From: CAZGSG01 sp964528095 | Lineage (GTDB): Bacteria; Bacteroidota; Bacteroidia; Chitinophagales; Chitinophagaceae | NCBI GenBank assembly: GCA_964528095.1 | Contig: CAZGSG010000011.1 | Span: 1 to 42,269 of the forward strand | DNA length: 42,269 nt | Direction of reading: 5' to 3' | Shown here: in pieces, positions 32,459 to 40,918 of the stretch | Numbering within the stretch: the first letter of the stretch is position 1 | How the letters are laid out: each line of letters begins with the position of its first letter | Program-made: the position numbers and the translations under genes | Notes under the pieces: model-generated | What the model saw: only the letters and a program-made list of their open reading frames with translations | What the model was told of the DNA's origin: nothing | Databases searched by the model: none

Positions 32459-33235
32459 TTAAAGATCTAAGACAAGCCTGTCATAAGCGAGGTGCATCCC
32501 TGTTGGCAAACCTGTCTCCACATCCGCATGCAAACCCAATTGATGGGAAATATGGGTGAAATAAGCTTGTGGTATTTGCAGTTCCTGTACCAACTCAATG
32601 GCCTCTCCAAGGCTGAAATGGGAAATATGGGGTTGTTTGCGCAATGCATTTACGACCATCACCTGGCTGCCCCTGATTTTGTCCCTTTCTTTTTCTTCGA
32701 TGCGGTTGGCATCGGTAATATAGGTAAATGATCCAAAGCGATAGGCCATTACCGGCATCTTCAAATGCCAGACCAATATGGGAATAACGGGGATATCGCC
32801 TACCGTAAAAGGCTCCAGCGTGATAGTGTTCATCGCCAGTTCGGGAAGTCCAGGGTATTTTGTATCGGAAAACGCGTAATAAAAGTCTCTACGCACTGCT
32901 TCTTCGGTCAATGCATCTGCATAGATATTCATCGGCTGATGACTGAAAAAATTAAATGCCCTGATATCATCCAGCCCTGCCAGGTGATCTTTATGAGGAT
33001 GGGTAAAAAGTACTGCATCGAGATGTTTGATATGTTCCCTGAGCATCTGGTAGCGAAAGTCAGGTCCTGTATCTACCACCAGGGTGGTTTTCTCCGACTG
33101 TACTAGAATACTGGAGCGAAGCCGTTTGTCTTTCTTGTCGGTAGAAGTACATACTTCACAGTCGCAGCCGATCATGGGTACACCGCTGCTGGTACCGGTT
33201 CCCAGAAAAGTTATTTTTAATGGAGGATAAGACAC
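32459..33235 (-). CDS. MBL-fold metallohydrolase (PhnP-like)
   Basis: A 258-residue metallo-beta-lactamase fold phosphodiesterase. Features: FLGTGTSSGVPMIGC, a CxCxxC cluster (GCDCEVC) of the PhnP type for an extra zinc, VVDTGPDFRYQML, the metal motif FTHPHKDHLAGLDD, TYITDANRI and the final HISHQLG. It starts with GTG at 33235; no ATG would keep the first strand ITFLGTG. The perfect -7 box (33240-33247) ends only four bases before this GTG. The 93-residue conserved gene is 45 bases upstream on the same strand. Confidence 0.9.
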   Translation of the reverse strand: MSYPPLKITFLGTGTSSGVPMIGCDCEVCTSTDKKDKRLRSSILVQSEKTTLVVDTGPDFRYQMLREHIKHLDAVLFTHPHKDHLAGLDDIRAFNFFSHQPMNIYADALTEEAVRRDFYYAFSDTKYPGLPELAMNTITLEPFTVGDIPVIPILVWHLKMPVMAYRFGSFTYITDANRIEEKERDKIRGSQVMVVNALRKQPHISHFSLGEAIELVQELQIPQAYFTHISHQLGLHADVETGLPTGMHLAYDRLVLDL

Positions 33236-33239
33236 CCGG

Positions 33240-33247
33240 CAAATGTA
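33240..33247 (-). promoter_or_regulatory. -7 box almost touching the MBL hydrolase start
   Basis: Minus-strand TACATTTG (the same word as the gyrB box) is followed by CCGG and then the GTG start. If used, the transcript would begin at or next to the start codon. Read-through from the upstream gene is the alternative. Confidence 0.4.
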
Positions 33248-33280
33248 AAATTCTGACAGTAAAATATGAAATGAAAAAGT

Positions 33281-33562
33281 CTATTGCTTTTCGTCTTCTG
33301 TTGCCAGCCTGGAGATAATTTCGAGATAAAGTTTTTTAGAATCATCTGCAAGCAGGTCTGTATTGATGTCCAGCTGCGGAATCAGGTCCACCATTGTATT
33401 GATACGACCCTCAGTCTGCAGGAATTTATTCAGCACAATGACCTTCTTCTCTTCGAGGATACAATAGCCGCTTTGAAAAGTACCCCTTTCATAGCGTAGT
33501 ACATAACCTGCCTGCTCTGTCACATTTTCCAGTTTATCGAGTGTATTCTGCGTATACTTCAT
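33281..33562 (-). CDS. Small conserved Bacteroidota protein of unknown function
   Basis: 93 residues, cytoplasmic, no signal or membrane segment. Sequence features: LDKLENVTEQAGYVLRYERG, FQSGYCILEEKKVIVLNKFL and a helical C-terminus LADDSKKLYLEIISRL. The middle looks like a beta-hairpin ending in hydrophobic VIVLNKF. Similar small proteins occur beside MBL hydrolase and PorX genes in this phylum, as I recall, but no function is established. It precedes the MBL hydrolase by 45 bases on the same strand. Confidence 0.8.
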   Translation of the reverse strand: MKYTQNTLDKLENVTEQAGYVLRYERGTFQSGYCILEEKKVIVLNKFLQTEGRINTMVDLIPQLDINTDLLADDSKKLYLEIISRLATEDEKQ

Positions 33563-33752
33563 AATAAAGTCGACTTAAAAAAATAAAAATTAAAAACAAT
33601 GCTCCAACCCATCCGCAGAAGCAGCCGGTGAATCAGCCATTTTAAATTTTCATCATTGCGAAGCTACAGCAGATAAATTTTTTCGGTTTATTACTTTTCC
33701 ACAAATGTTAGGATATTCCTGTTTCAAAGTTCGGGGCTCCCTGAACCTGTAT

Positions 33753-35309
33753 TTACTTGCTTTGCATTTTAATAACCGGTACGATCATTTCTTCCAGGCT
33801 TACGCCTCCATGCTGAAATGTATTGCGGTAGTAATTCACATAATGGTTATAGTTGTTGGGATAACACAGAAAACTGTCTTCTTTTGCAAAAATGAATGAT
33901 GAATTAATGGCGGGTGAAGGCAGGCTTATGTCTTTAGGTTCGCGGTAGGCCAGTACTTCCTTTGCTTCATAATTCAGGTTACGGCCATGTTTATACCGGA
34001 GATTAGTTGTTGTAAGTTTATCGCCTATTACTTTAACCGGCGTTTTTACTCTTACACTACCATGGTCTGTGGCCAGTACGATCCGGATATTTTTATCCGC
34101 CACTTTTTTTAATGCCTGGTGCAATGGTGAATGTTCGAACCAACTGGTGGTAATACTACGATAACTCATTTCATCACCGGCCAGTTCTTTCAATACCTCC
34201 ATCTCCGTACGTGCGTGACTGAGCATATCCACAAAATTATAAACGATCACATTCAGATCGTTGTTCATCAGGTTGTGGATATTATTGACCAGATCAAGAC
34301 CCGCATGATTGTTCAGTACTTTTGTATAGGAAGCTTTCAAGTCTCCTTTTCCCAGCCTTTTCAATTGTGCACGGAAAAATTCTTCTTCATATAAATTTTT
34401 CCCTCCCTCCTCTTCATCATTCTTCCATTGATTGGGGAATTGTTTTTCGATATCGATCGGCATCATTCCCGCAAAGATGGCGTTGCGGCAATATTGTGTA
34501 GCTGTAGGCAGAATGCTGTAAAAACTTTCTTCTTCTGTGATCCGAAAACTCTCTGCAAAAATCGGCTGTATTGCCTTCCATTGATCGAAACGAAGATTAT
34601 CGATCAGCACAAAGAATAAAGGCACTCCTTTTTCCAGTTGTGGTATTACTTTGGACTTAAAGAGAGAGTGGCTCATTACCGGGCCTTCTGTACTTTTTGG
34701 CCCTACCCATTTGGCATAATTTCTCGACACAAACTTAAAGAACTCGGTATTCGCTTCGCTTTTCTGGCTTTGCAGCACTTCCTGCATTTCAGGACTGTCG
34801 CTTTTTTGCATCTCCAATTCCCAATAAACGAGCTTGCGGTAGATTTCCATCCACTCATTATGATCGGGATTGCTATTGAGCGCCATAAACAGATGGCGAA
34901 ACTGTTGCTGGTAGGAAGTAGTGGTTTTTTCCGCCACCAGTCTTTTATTATCGATGATCTTTTTTAAACTAAGCCAAACCTGGTTTGGATTCACCGGCTT
35001 GATCAGGTAATCGCTGATCTGTGATCCAATTGCTTCGTTCATCAGGTTTTCTGTTTCATTTTTCGTGATCAATACCACAGGCAATGCCTGGTTGATTTCT
35101 TTGATCTTGGCCAAGGTCTCCAGTCCGGTGATGCCAGGCATGCTCTCATCTATCAGCACTACGTCTACCATGTTTTCTTTTACGTAATCTATCGCATCAA
35201 AGCCATTGGTAAAGGTCTGTACCTCGTACCCCTTACCTTCCAAAAACAATTTTTGTGATTGGAGGCTTTCGATCTCATCATCTACCCAGATAATTTTTGC
35301 TAAGGCCAT
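33753..35309 (-). CDS. porX: PorX-type response regulator with PglZ domain
   Basis: A 518-residue atypical two-component regulator controlling the type IX secretion system. Receiver domain at residues 1-120 (D10/D11, phospho-acceptor D54 in LIDESMPG, Lys in YLIKPVNP), a helical linker (about 125-205) and a PglZ/alkaline-phosphatase-type domain (about 205-515). Metal and catalytic residues appear as FVLIDNLRFDQW, the Thr of SILPTATQY, NFVDMLSHART, ATDHGSVRV and the final His of FQHGGVSLEEMIVPV. PglZ of PorX is reported to be a zinc-dependent phosphodiesterase. No PorY kinase or T9SS structural genes are in the window. Confidence 0.95.
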   Translation of the reverse strand: MALAKIIWVDDEIESLQSQKLFLEGKGYEVQTFTNGFDAIDYVKENMVDVVLIDESMPGITGLETLAKIKEINQALPVVLITKNETENLMNEAIGSQISDYLIKPVNPNQVWLSLKKIIDNKRLVAEKTTTSYQQQFRHLFMALNSNPDHNEWMEIYRKLVYWELEMQKSDSPEMQEVLQSQKSEANTEFFKFVSRNYAKWVGPKSTEGPVMSHSLFKSKVIPQLEKGVPLFFVLIDNLRFDQWKAIQPIFAESFRITEEESFYSILPTATQYCRNAIFAGMMPIDIEKQFPNQWKNDEEEGGKNLYEEEFFRAQLKRLGKGDLKASYTKVLNNHAGLDLVNNIHNLMNNDLNVIVYNFVDMLSHARTEMEVLKELAGDEMSYRSITTSWFEHSPLHQALKKVADKNIRIVLATDHGSVRVKTPVKVIGDKLTTTNLRYKHGRNLNYEAKEVLAYREPKDISLPSPAINSSFIFAKEDSFLCYPNNYNHYVNYYRNTFQHGGVSLEEMIVPVIKMQSK

Positions 35310-35355
35310 GTGTTGATTTTAGCGTTCGTTATTTATTAATTTTTAAAACGTATTA

Positions 35356-36339
35356 TTAATTCTTTTTTATCGCAATCCTTTTCAGTCTTACCCGCTCTCT
35401 TCCCCAGACCTCCAGCCCATCTACTTTACCTGCAGCGTTCCTGGTAAACCTGATATCCTCCGGAGCGTTTTCATCAAAGAAAAACAGATTGTCCGATGCT
35501 GGTTTTACTTCCATCACCCGGTTACCCGGCAGGATCGTTTCCAGCACATTTCCTTTTACTGTTAATGTTATCGTGTCCTTATTGTCTCTCAGGTAAGTAC
35601 CTGCATATTGATTCAACAATGCCGGCCGTATTGTAGTTTGTTTATACCTGAACTTTTTTTGTGCCAGTAACCACTGATAAAACTCTTCGTTATTGTATGT
35701 TTCGGTCCAGCTATCATGATTAGCTTCCGGGTAAACCGTGAACCTGACCGATGGGTTATATCTCTTCAGTGCATTGACCATCTTTTCAGAACTTGTTAAT
35801 GGCACTACATTATCTTTTGCGCCATGAAAGCACCAGACAGCGACCTTTCGCATTATCCAGGCTTTGCTCGAATCCCCACCTCCACATATTGGCGCGATAG
35901 CGGCAAATTCGTCCGGGTATTCGGTTGCCAGTGCCCAACTGCCAAATCCTCCCATGCTCAGACCGGCTGCATACACCCGGTCATTATCGATCCTGTATTT
36001 TTTCTTTATATCCCTGATCAGTCCTATTAACTGTGCAGGTTTCCAGCCTTCGGTTGCCTGGGGTGATATCAGTATAAAAGGAAACTTCTTTCCCTGTTCA
36101 ACCAATTTTGGGGGGCCATGCACTTTTACTTTCTGGATATCGGTACCGCTTTCACCCGATCCATGAAGAAACAATACCAATGGCCATCTTTGCATAGTAT
36201 CATTTACATAATTATCGGGCAGGTATAAAAGGTATTTCAACTCCTGCACGAATTTTTGTTCCGTTTGTTGCGCCGTAACAGTCAAACCTGGCAGTAACCC
36301 CAGAAAAGCAATACTGATACAAATGATGATTTTTTTCAT
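35356..36339 (-). CDS. Secreted alpha/beta-hydrolase (esterase/depolymerase type)
   Basis: 327 residues with a signal peptide (MKKIIICISIAFLGLLPGLT, cleavage near AQQ). The hydrolase domain (residues about 30-225) shows the oxyanion region VLFLHGSGESG, nucleophile Ser in YAAGLSMGGFGSW, Asp in FHGAKDNVVP and His in PEANHDSWTE. A beta-rich C-terminal domain of about 90 residues follows (YAGTYLRDNKDTITLTVKGN), as in DUF3471-type tails. Related proteins act on acetylated or feruloylated sugars and other esters; the substrate is unknown. It is 46 bases upstream of porX on the same strand. Confidence 0.87.
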   Translation of the reverse strand: MKKIIICISIAFLGLLPGLTVTAQQTEQKFVQELKYLLYLPDNYVNDTMQRWPLVLFLHGSGESGTDIQKVKVHGPPKLVEQGKKFPFILISPQATEGWKPAQLIGLIRDIKKKYRIDNDRVYAAGLSMGGFGSWALATEYPDEFAAIAPICGGGDSSKAWIMRKVAVWCFHGAKDNVVPLTSSEKMVNALKRYNPSVRFTVYPEANHDSWTETYNNEEFYQWLLAQKKFRYKQTTIRPALLNQYAGTYLRDNKDTITLTVKGNVLETILPGNRVMEVKPASDNLFFFDENAPEDIRFTRNAAGKVDGLEVWGRERVRLKRIAIKKN

Positions 36340-36440
36340 AAAAGGCTATTGATCTATTCGTTTAAACAATTCATATTGCTGGTTCCATTCTTACTACAAA
36401 ACTCAGAACATTAAAACAGTTCTCACAACCTGTCGGACTT

Positions 36441-36460
36441 CAATTTTGCATTTTTAATTA
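36441..36460. repeat. Solo arm of the AAAAnnn element
   Basis: CAATTTTGCATTTTTAATTA matches the right arm of the unit at 11693-11717. No matching left arm is visible nearby. A separate hairpin CGGGTTA / TAACCCG (36463-36469 with 36477-36483) follows at once. Possibly a decayed element. Confidence 0.45.
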
Positions 36461-36531
36461 ACCGGGTTAAAAGCACTAACCCGCCAAATAACGCCAATCC
36501 TTCAAAAATAGCTTTTTCACTTCAGCATTTG

Positions 36532-36539
36532 TAGTTTTG
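36532..36539 (+). promoter_or_regulatory. Bacteroidota -7 box of the HD hydrolase gene
   Basis: TAGTTTTG, an exact TAnnTTTG match, lies 38 bases before the ATG at 36578. A GC palindrome GCCCGGACCGGGC follows within the expected leader. Confidence 0.55.
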
Positions 36540-36577
36540 CCGTCTGCCCGGACCGGGCCTTTAACAAAAACGCAACA

Positions 36578-37789
36578 ATGCCTGAAGTACGTAAGATCGT
36601 GAACGACCCAGTATATGGTTTTATTACGATTGATCACCCGCTTATTCTGCAAATCATTTCCCATCCTTTTTATCAACGCCTGCGGAATATCAACCAGATG
36701 GCTTTCGCATACCTGGTCTATCCGGGCGCCGTTCATTCACGGCTTCATCATTCATTGGGCGCTTATCACCTGATGTGCAATGCGCTGAGTGAATTAAAAA
36801 GCAAAGGCATCGAAATCACGGCGGAGGAAGAACTGGGCGCCAAACTGGCTATCCTGTTGCACGACATCGGACATGGCCCTTTTTCACATGCGCTCGAAAA
36901 TGAGTTGATCAATGTGCATCATGAAACGATCTCGATCCTGCTGATGAAAAAACTAAATGAAGAGTTCAGCGGTCAACTGGATACGGCCATTGCTATTTTC
37001 ACCAATAAATACCCAAAGAAATTCCTGCACCAGTTGGTATCCGGTCAGTTGGATGTGGACAGAATGGATTACCTGAACCGGGATAGTTTTTTTACGGGTG
37101 TGGCAGAGGGTGTGATTGGTTATGATCGTATCATCAAAATGCTGACAGTAAAAGATGGTGAACTGATGGTTGAAGAAAAAGCGATCTATTCCATAGAAAA
37201 ATTCCTGGTGTCGCGACGACTGATGTACTGGCAGGTATACCTGCACAAAACGGTGCTGGGCGCTGAAATGATGCTGGTAAATAGTATACGCAGGGCAAAG
37301 GAGCTTATCGCCCGGGGGCAGCAGGTTATTGCCGCATCAAATGAACTCAACTTTTTTTTACAAAAGATTAACGAGAGTGTTCCAATTGAAGAAAATCTGG
37401 AAACCTTCTGCAGGCTTGATGACCATGATGTAATGGCAACGATCAAGAACTGGTGTCACCATCCCGATAAAATATTGGCCTTACTTTGTCGTTCTTTAGT
37501 GGAACGAAAATTGCTGAAAGTGAAGCTACAGGCCGAACCATTTCCTGAGACCTTGGTTAATGCCAAAAGAAAAGAAGTGGCCATGAATTTGGGGATCAGT
37601 GAAGATGACGTGCATTATTTCGTTTTTACAGGTGAAGCAACAAACACGATATATGATCCAAGGGATGAGCGCATCAATATTTTATTCAAGGACGGAGCAG
37701 TAAAAGATATTTCAAAAGTCGACAATGCGCTGATCCACCAGCACCTTAATACACAGGTTAAAAAACATTATTTTTGTTATATGCGATAA
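36578..37789 (+). CDS. HD domain phosphohydrolase (dGTPase-like)
   Basis: 403 residues. The N-terminus VNDPVYGFITIDHPLILQII, then RLRNINQMAFAYLVYPGAVH and HSRLHHSLGAYHL with the first His, and the HD pair LLHDIGHGPFSHALE, match the YdhJ/SAMHD1-like HD group that cleaves (d)NTPs. QLDVDRMDYLNRDSFFTGV is a further conserved metal-site segment. A C-terminal extension of about 150 residues closes it. First gene of the HD-lpxD-lpxC/fabZ run; gene order with porX nearby matches other Bacteroidota as I recall it. Substrate not established. Confidence 0.92.
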   Translation: MPEVRKIVNDPVYGFITIDHPLILQIISHPFYQRLRNINQMAFAYLVYPGAVHSRLHHSLGAYHLMCNALSELKSKGIEITAEEELGAKLAILLHDIGHGPFSHALENELINVHHETISILLMKKLNEEFSGQLDTAIAIFTNKYPKKFLHQLVSGQLDVDRMDYLNRDSFFTGVAEGVIGYDRIIKMLTVKDGELMVEEKAIYSIEKFLVSRRLMYWQVYLHKTVLGAEMMLVNSIRRAKELIARGQQVIAASNELNFFLQKINESVPIEENLETFCRLDDHDVMATIKNWCHHPDKILALLCRSLVERKLLKVKLQAEPFPETLVNAKRKEVAMNLGISEDDVHYFVFTGEATNTIYDPRDERINILFKDGAVKDISKVDNALIHQHLNTQVKKHYFCYMR

Positions 37790-37855
37790 TACCTGCCGAA
37801 CGATTTGATACAATGGTATTAGCAATTGGCCCTCATAAATCAAAGCTAAAAAAAC

Positions 37856-38905
37856 ATGACCTTTCCTGCCTCGCAAATAGCCTTACTTATCAATGGTAAA
37901 GTAGAAGGCGACCCCCATGTATTGATCGGTTCATTCGGCAAGATCGAGGAAGCCAAAAAAGGCGAGCTGACTTTTTTTTCCAATCCCAAATACGAAGATT
38001 TTTTATATACCACGAACGCATCGGCCATCATTATTGGCAGTGACTATGAACTAAAACAACCCGTACAGGCAACGCTTATCCGGGTAGAAAACGCTTACTC
38101 CGCTTTTGCCATATTACTGAGCAAATACCAGGAGATCATCCAGCAGCAGATGAATGGGGTGCAGGAACCCAGCTATATTGCAAAAACCGCAACGTACGGA
38201 GAGAATGTTTTCATCGGCGCATTCTCCTATATCGGGGAGCAGGTGAAGTTGGGCAATAATACAAAAGTGTATCCGAATGTGTATATCGGTAATAATGTAG
38301 TGATCGGGGATAACTGTATTATTCATCCCGGTGCAAAAATTTATCACGATTGCCAGTTAGGCAATAATGTGATCATCCAGGCTGGCGCGGTGGTTGGAAG
38401 CGATGGATTCGGATTTGCACCCATGGCTGATGGCAGCCTCAAGAAAATACCACAGATCGGCAATGTGATTATTGAAGATAATGTGGAACTCGGCGCCAAT
38501 GCTACCATTGACCGCGCCACGATGGGTTCTACAATCATCCGGAAGGGCGCAAAACTTGATAACCTGATACAGGTAGGTCATAATGCTGAAATAGGAAGCA
38601 GCACCGTTATTGCCGCTCAGGCCGGCATCAGTGGCAGTACCAAGGTGGGTAATGGTGTGATGATCGGGGGGCAGGCCGGCATTGTTGGACATATCCAATT
38701 AGGTGACGGATCAAAAGTAAATGCACAAAGCGGGGTCACTAAATCAGTTGAACCCGGAAAATCAGTTACCGGGTCTCCGGCATTTGATTATACCGCTTCA
38801 TTGCGCAGCCAGGCAGCCAGCCGCAAATTGCCGGAACTTGAAAAAAGGGTAAAGCAGCTGGAAGAGTTGGTGAGGCAGCTTCTTGAAGAGAAGACAAGTG
38901 TGTAA
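37856..38905 (+). CDS. lpxD: UDP-3-O-(3-hydroxyacyl)glucosamine N-acyltransferase
   Basis: Third step of lipid A synthesis, adding the N-linked hydroxyacyl chain from acyl-ACP. 349 residues, normal length. N-terminal uridine-binding domain (GELTFFSNPKYEDFLY), left-handed beta-helix from about residue 105 to 310 with hexapeptide repeats (IGNNVVIGDNCIIHPGAKIY; VIIEDNVELGANATIDRATM), catalytic His in IQVGHNAEIGSS, and a C-terminal coiled coil (ELEKRVKQLEELVRQLLEE). 66 bases after the HD gene and upstream of lpxC/fabZ, with a fold-back element between. Confidence 0.97.
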   Translation: MTFPASQIALLINGKVEGDPHVLIGSFGKIEEAKKGELTFFSNPKYEDFLYTTNASAIIIGSDYELKQPVQATLIRVENAYSAFAILLSKYQEIIQQQMNGVQEPSYIAKTATYGENVFIGAFSYIGEQVKLGNNTKVYPNVYIGNNVVIGDNCIIHPGAKIYHDCQLGNNVIIQAGAVVGSDGFGFAPMADGSLKKIPQIGNVIIEDNVELGANATIDRATMGSTIIRKGAKLDNLIQVGHNAEIGSSTVIAAQAGISGSTKVGNGVMIGGQAGIVGHIQLGDGSKVNAQSGVTKSVEPGKSVTGSPAFDYTASLRSQAASRKLPELEKRVKQLEELVRQLLEEKTSV

Positions 38906-38940
38906 TTTTTTGGGGGATAGTGCAGTCTTATAGTTGTTTT

Positions 38941-39148
38941 TACACGGAATCACGGGTGATCGTTCATTTTTTTTGCAATTAACTCTTCATTTAAACATAC
39001 CAACTAGAAACTCTCAAAATAAGGAGGCAGGGAATAATTCGAGCTTTAGAACTATTCCCTGCCTCCTTATCCCGAACTTGAATTTTAAACGAATTCAGAA
39101 ATACAATCCTGTATAAATAGAAAGAAAAATCCCCCGTGATTCCGTGTA
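38941..39148. repeat. Nested fold-back element, ACACGGA family, copy 2
   Basis: Outer arms TACACGGAATCACG (38941-38954) and CGTGATTCCGTGTA (39135-39148) are exact reverse complements. Inside, ATAAGGAGGCAGGGAATA (39019-39036) pairs perfectly with 39053-39070, a stem of 18 bp. Order, spacing and the GGAGGCA motif match copy 1 at 2314-2528. It occupies most of the 378-base gap between lpxD and lpxC/fabZ; the rest holds only the lpxC promoter box. Confidence 0.8.
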
Positions 39149-39256
39149 TAAAACATCTTTAGTGAGTCAATTCATCAATCCAGTGGCAGTTATTTCAACT
39201 AAAAACAACTGATTTATTTAGCCATTAAAGAGAGACTCTATTCTGCGCCCGAATTG

Positions 39257-39264
39257 TATCTTTG
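39257..39264 (+). promoter_or_regulatory. Bacteroidota -7 box of lpxC/fabZ
   Basis: TATCTTTG, an exact TAnnTTTG match, lies 19 bases before the ATG. No clear -33 element. It suggests lpxC/fabZ can be transcribed independently of lpxD despite being in the same run. Confidence 0.6.
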
Positions 39265-39283
39265 CCCGGCTTAAAAAAAATCA

Positions 39284-40687
39284 ATGAATTCCAATTTCAA
39301 CCCTGATAAACAGCATACATTAAAGTCAGCAGTGAGCATATCCGGAACCGGGTTACATACCGGCATCCTGGCAGATATGACTTTAAAACCGGCTAATGCC
39401 GGGTTTGGCCTGCAATTCCAGCGTATCGATCTTCCCAATCAACCTGTGATCAAAGCCGATTGCGACCTGGTTACAGATACAAGCAGGGGAACAACATTGG
39501 AAAGTAATGGCGCCAGGATCAGCACAGTAGAACATATCCTCGCCGCCCTGGTTGGAATGGGCATTGATAATTGCCTGATCGAAATAAACGGCCCTGAAAT
39601 ACCTATCATGGACGGAAGCGCTTTTCCTTTCGTGGAATTGATCGAAGAAGCCGAAGTGATAGAACAGGACGCTGCCAAGATCTGGTACAGCATTGATGAG
39701 AACATCTATCATTACGATGAAGTGAAAAGAGTGGAAATGGTAGCCATGCCTGCCGTGGAATACCAGATCACCACCCTGATCGATTTTAATTCTCCCGTAT
39801 TAGGCACACAGCATGCCCAATTGAGAAAGATGAGCGAATTCAAGGAACATATCGCCATCAGCCGCACATTTGTATTCCTGCACGAGCTGGAAATGTTGCT
39901 CGACAATAACCTGATCAAAGGCGGAGATGTGAATAATGCCATCGTGATCGTAGACAAACAGGTTGATGATAAAGAAATGGACCGTCTTAAGAAGATCTTC
40001 AAAAAAGATAAGATCGAAGTAAAGAGCGAAGGATACCTGAATAACCTGGACCTCCGTTTTCCGAATGAACCGGCCCGTCACAAACTATTGGATATAGTAG
40101 GTGATCTTGCGTTGATCGGCTACCCCATCAAAGCAAGGATCATTGCCAACAGGCCTGGTCACAGCAGCAATGTTGAATTTGCCCGCAAGATCAAACAGTA
40201 TATCAAGAAGAACAAACATACAAGAGGCGTTCCCATCTATGATCCTTCACAACCGCCAGTGTACGACCTGCAATTCATTGAAAAGAAATTGCCGCATCGT
40301 TTTCCCTTTTTACTGGTAGATAAGATCATCGAATTGAATGATACGCAGATCGTGGGTGTAAAGAATGTCACTTTTAATGAATGGTTCTTCCAGGGACACT
40401 TCCCCAATAACCCCGTAATGCCCGGTGTATTACAGATAGAGGCCCTTGCCCAATGCGGAGGCATCCTGGCCATCAACCTGTCGGGTGAGGGACAATACAA
40501 TACCTATTTTCTCAAAATAGACAACTGCAAATTCAAACAAATGGTCAGGCCCGGCGATACGATGTTGCTGAAAATGGAACTCTCTGCCCCCATACGCCGG
40601 GGTATCTGCGAAATGAAAGGAACCGTTTACGTTGGCAATAAGGTGGCAACGGAGGCGGATTTGGTGGCGCAGATCGTAAAGCGATAG
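39284..40687 (+). CDS. lpxC/fabZ: Bifunctional LpxC deacetylase / FabZ dehydratase
   Basis: A 467-residue fusion typical of Bacteroidota. LpxC part (residues about 8-305): TLKSAVSISGTGLHTG, zinc ligand His in RISTVEHILAAL, catalytic Glu region in HIAISRTFVFLHELE, and RHKLLDIVGDLALIG with the second His and Asp. It removes the acetyl group in the committed lipid A step. FabZ part (about 320-467): LPHRFPFLLVDKIIELND and the hot-dog active site GHFPNNPVMPGVLQIEALAQ with catalytic His and Glu, for 3-hydroxyacyl-ACP dehydration. lpxA, usually next, is absent; gyrB follows. Confidence 0.97.
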   Translation: MNSNFNPDKQHTLKSAVSISGTGLHTGILADMTLKPANAGFGLQFQRIDLPNQPVIKADCDLVTDTSRGTTLESNGARISTVEHILAALVGMGIDNCLIEINGPEIPIMDGSAFPFVELIEEAEVIEQDAAKIWYSIDENIYHYDEVKRVEMVAMPAVEYQITTLIDFNSPVLGTQHAQLRKMSEFKEHIAISRTFVFLHELEMLLDNNLIKGGDVNNAIVIVDKQVDDKEMDRLKKIFKKDKIEVKSEGYLNNLDLRFPNEPARHKLLDIVGDLALIGYPIKARIIANRPGHSSNVEFARKIKQYIKKNKHTRGVPIYDPSQPPVYDLQFIEKKLPHRFPFLLVDKIIELNDTQIVGVKNVTFNEWFFQGHFPNNPVMPGVLQIEALAQCGGILAINLSGEGQYNTYFLKIDNCKFKQMVRPGDTMLLKMELSAPIRRGICEMKGTVYVGNKVATEADLVAQIVKR

Positions 40688-40697
40688 TGACCCTCCA

Positions 40698-40806
40698 GAT
40701 ACGGGATTTTGGATAGAAGATATAGGATTTTCAGGGGCGAGCTGTTTATGAAAAACGCTCCCCCCGCAGCATGTATCCAATATCACTCAATCCAATATCC
40801 GGGATC
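40698..40806. repeat. GATnnnn heptad fold-back element
   Basis: GAT begins at 40698, 40705, 40712, 40719 and 40726, an exact 7-base period. On the right, ATC begins at 40775, 40782, 40790, 40797 and 40804 (spacing 7, 8, 7, 7), the reverse complement of the same word. The centre has a stem GGGGCGAGC / GCTCCCCCC with one mismatch and a loop around GTTTATGAAAAAC. It begins 10 bases past the lpxC/fabZ stop, where it could act as a terminator. Confidence 0.85.
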
Positions 40807-40884
40807 AAAAAAACCTTGCTAAAAAGTGCATAAAAATGGCCTTTCCTTAGGGTTTAAAAACACCCGCAACCCCTTTATTTTCCG

Positions 40885-40892
40885 TACATTTG
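40885..40892 (+). promoter_or_regulatory. Bacteroidota -7 box of gyrB
   Basis: TACATTTG, an exact TAnnTTTG match, lies 46 bases before the gyrB ATG. The predicted start of transcription (about 40898) lies before the seven-codon ORF at 40919, so this ORF would be in the leader. Confidence 0.65.
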
Positions 40893-40918
40893 TGGGTATT
40901 TATTTTTCACTTTTTTTA

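Noticed and set aside
33575..33690. Possible decayed AAAAnnn element before the 93-residue gene
   Set aside because: AAAAATTAAAAACA is suggestive, but the opposite arm is too weak to call.
36476..36736. 86-codon open frame on the minus strand
   Set aside because: Antisense to the start and promoter of the HD hydrolase gene; no recognisable features.
10854..40806. Heptad repeats as CRISPR arrays
   Set aside because: Repeats are 3-4 fixed bases with 3-4 base spacers; no 23-40 base direct repeats, no unique spacers, no cas genes.
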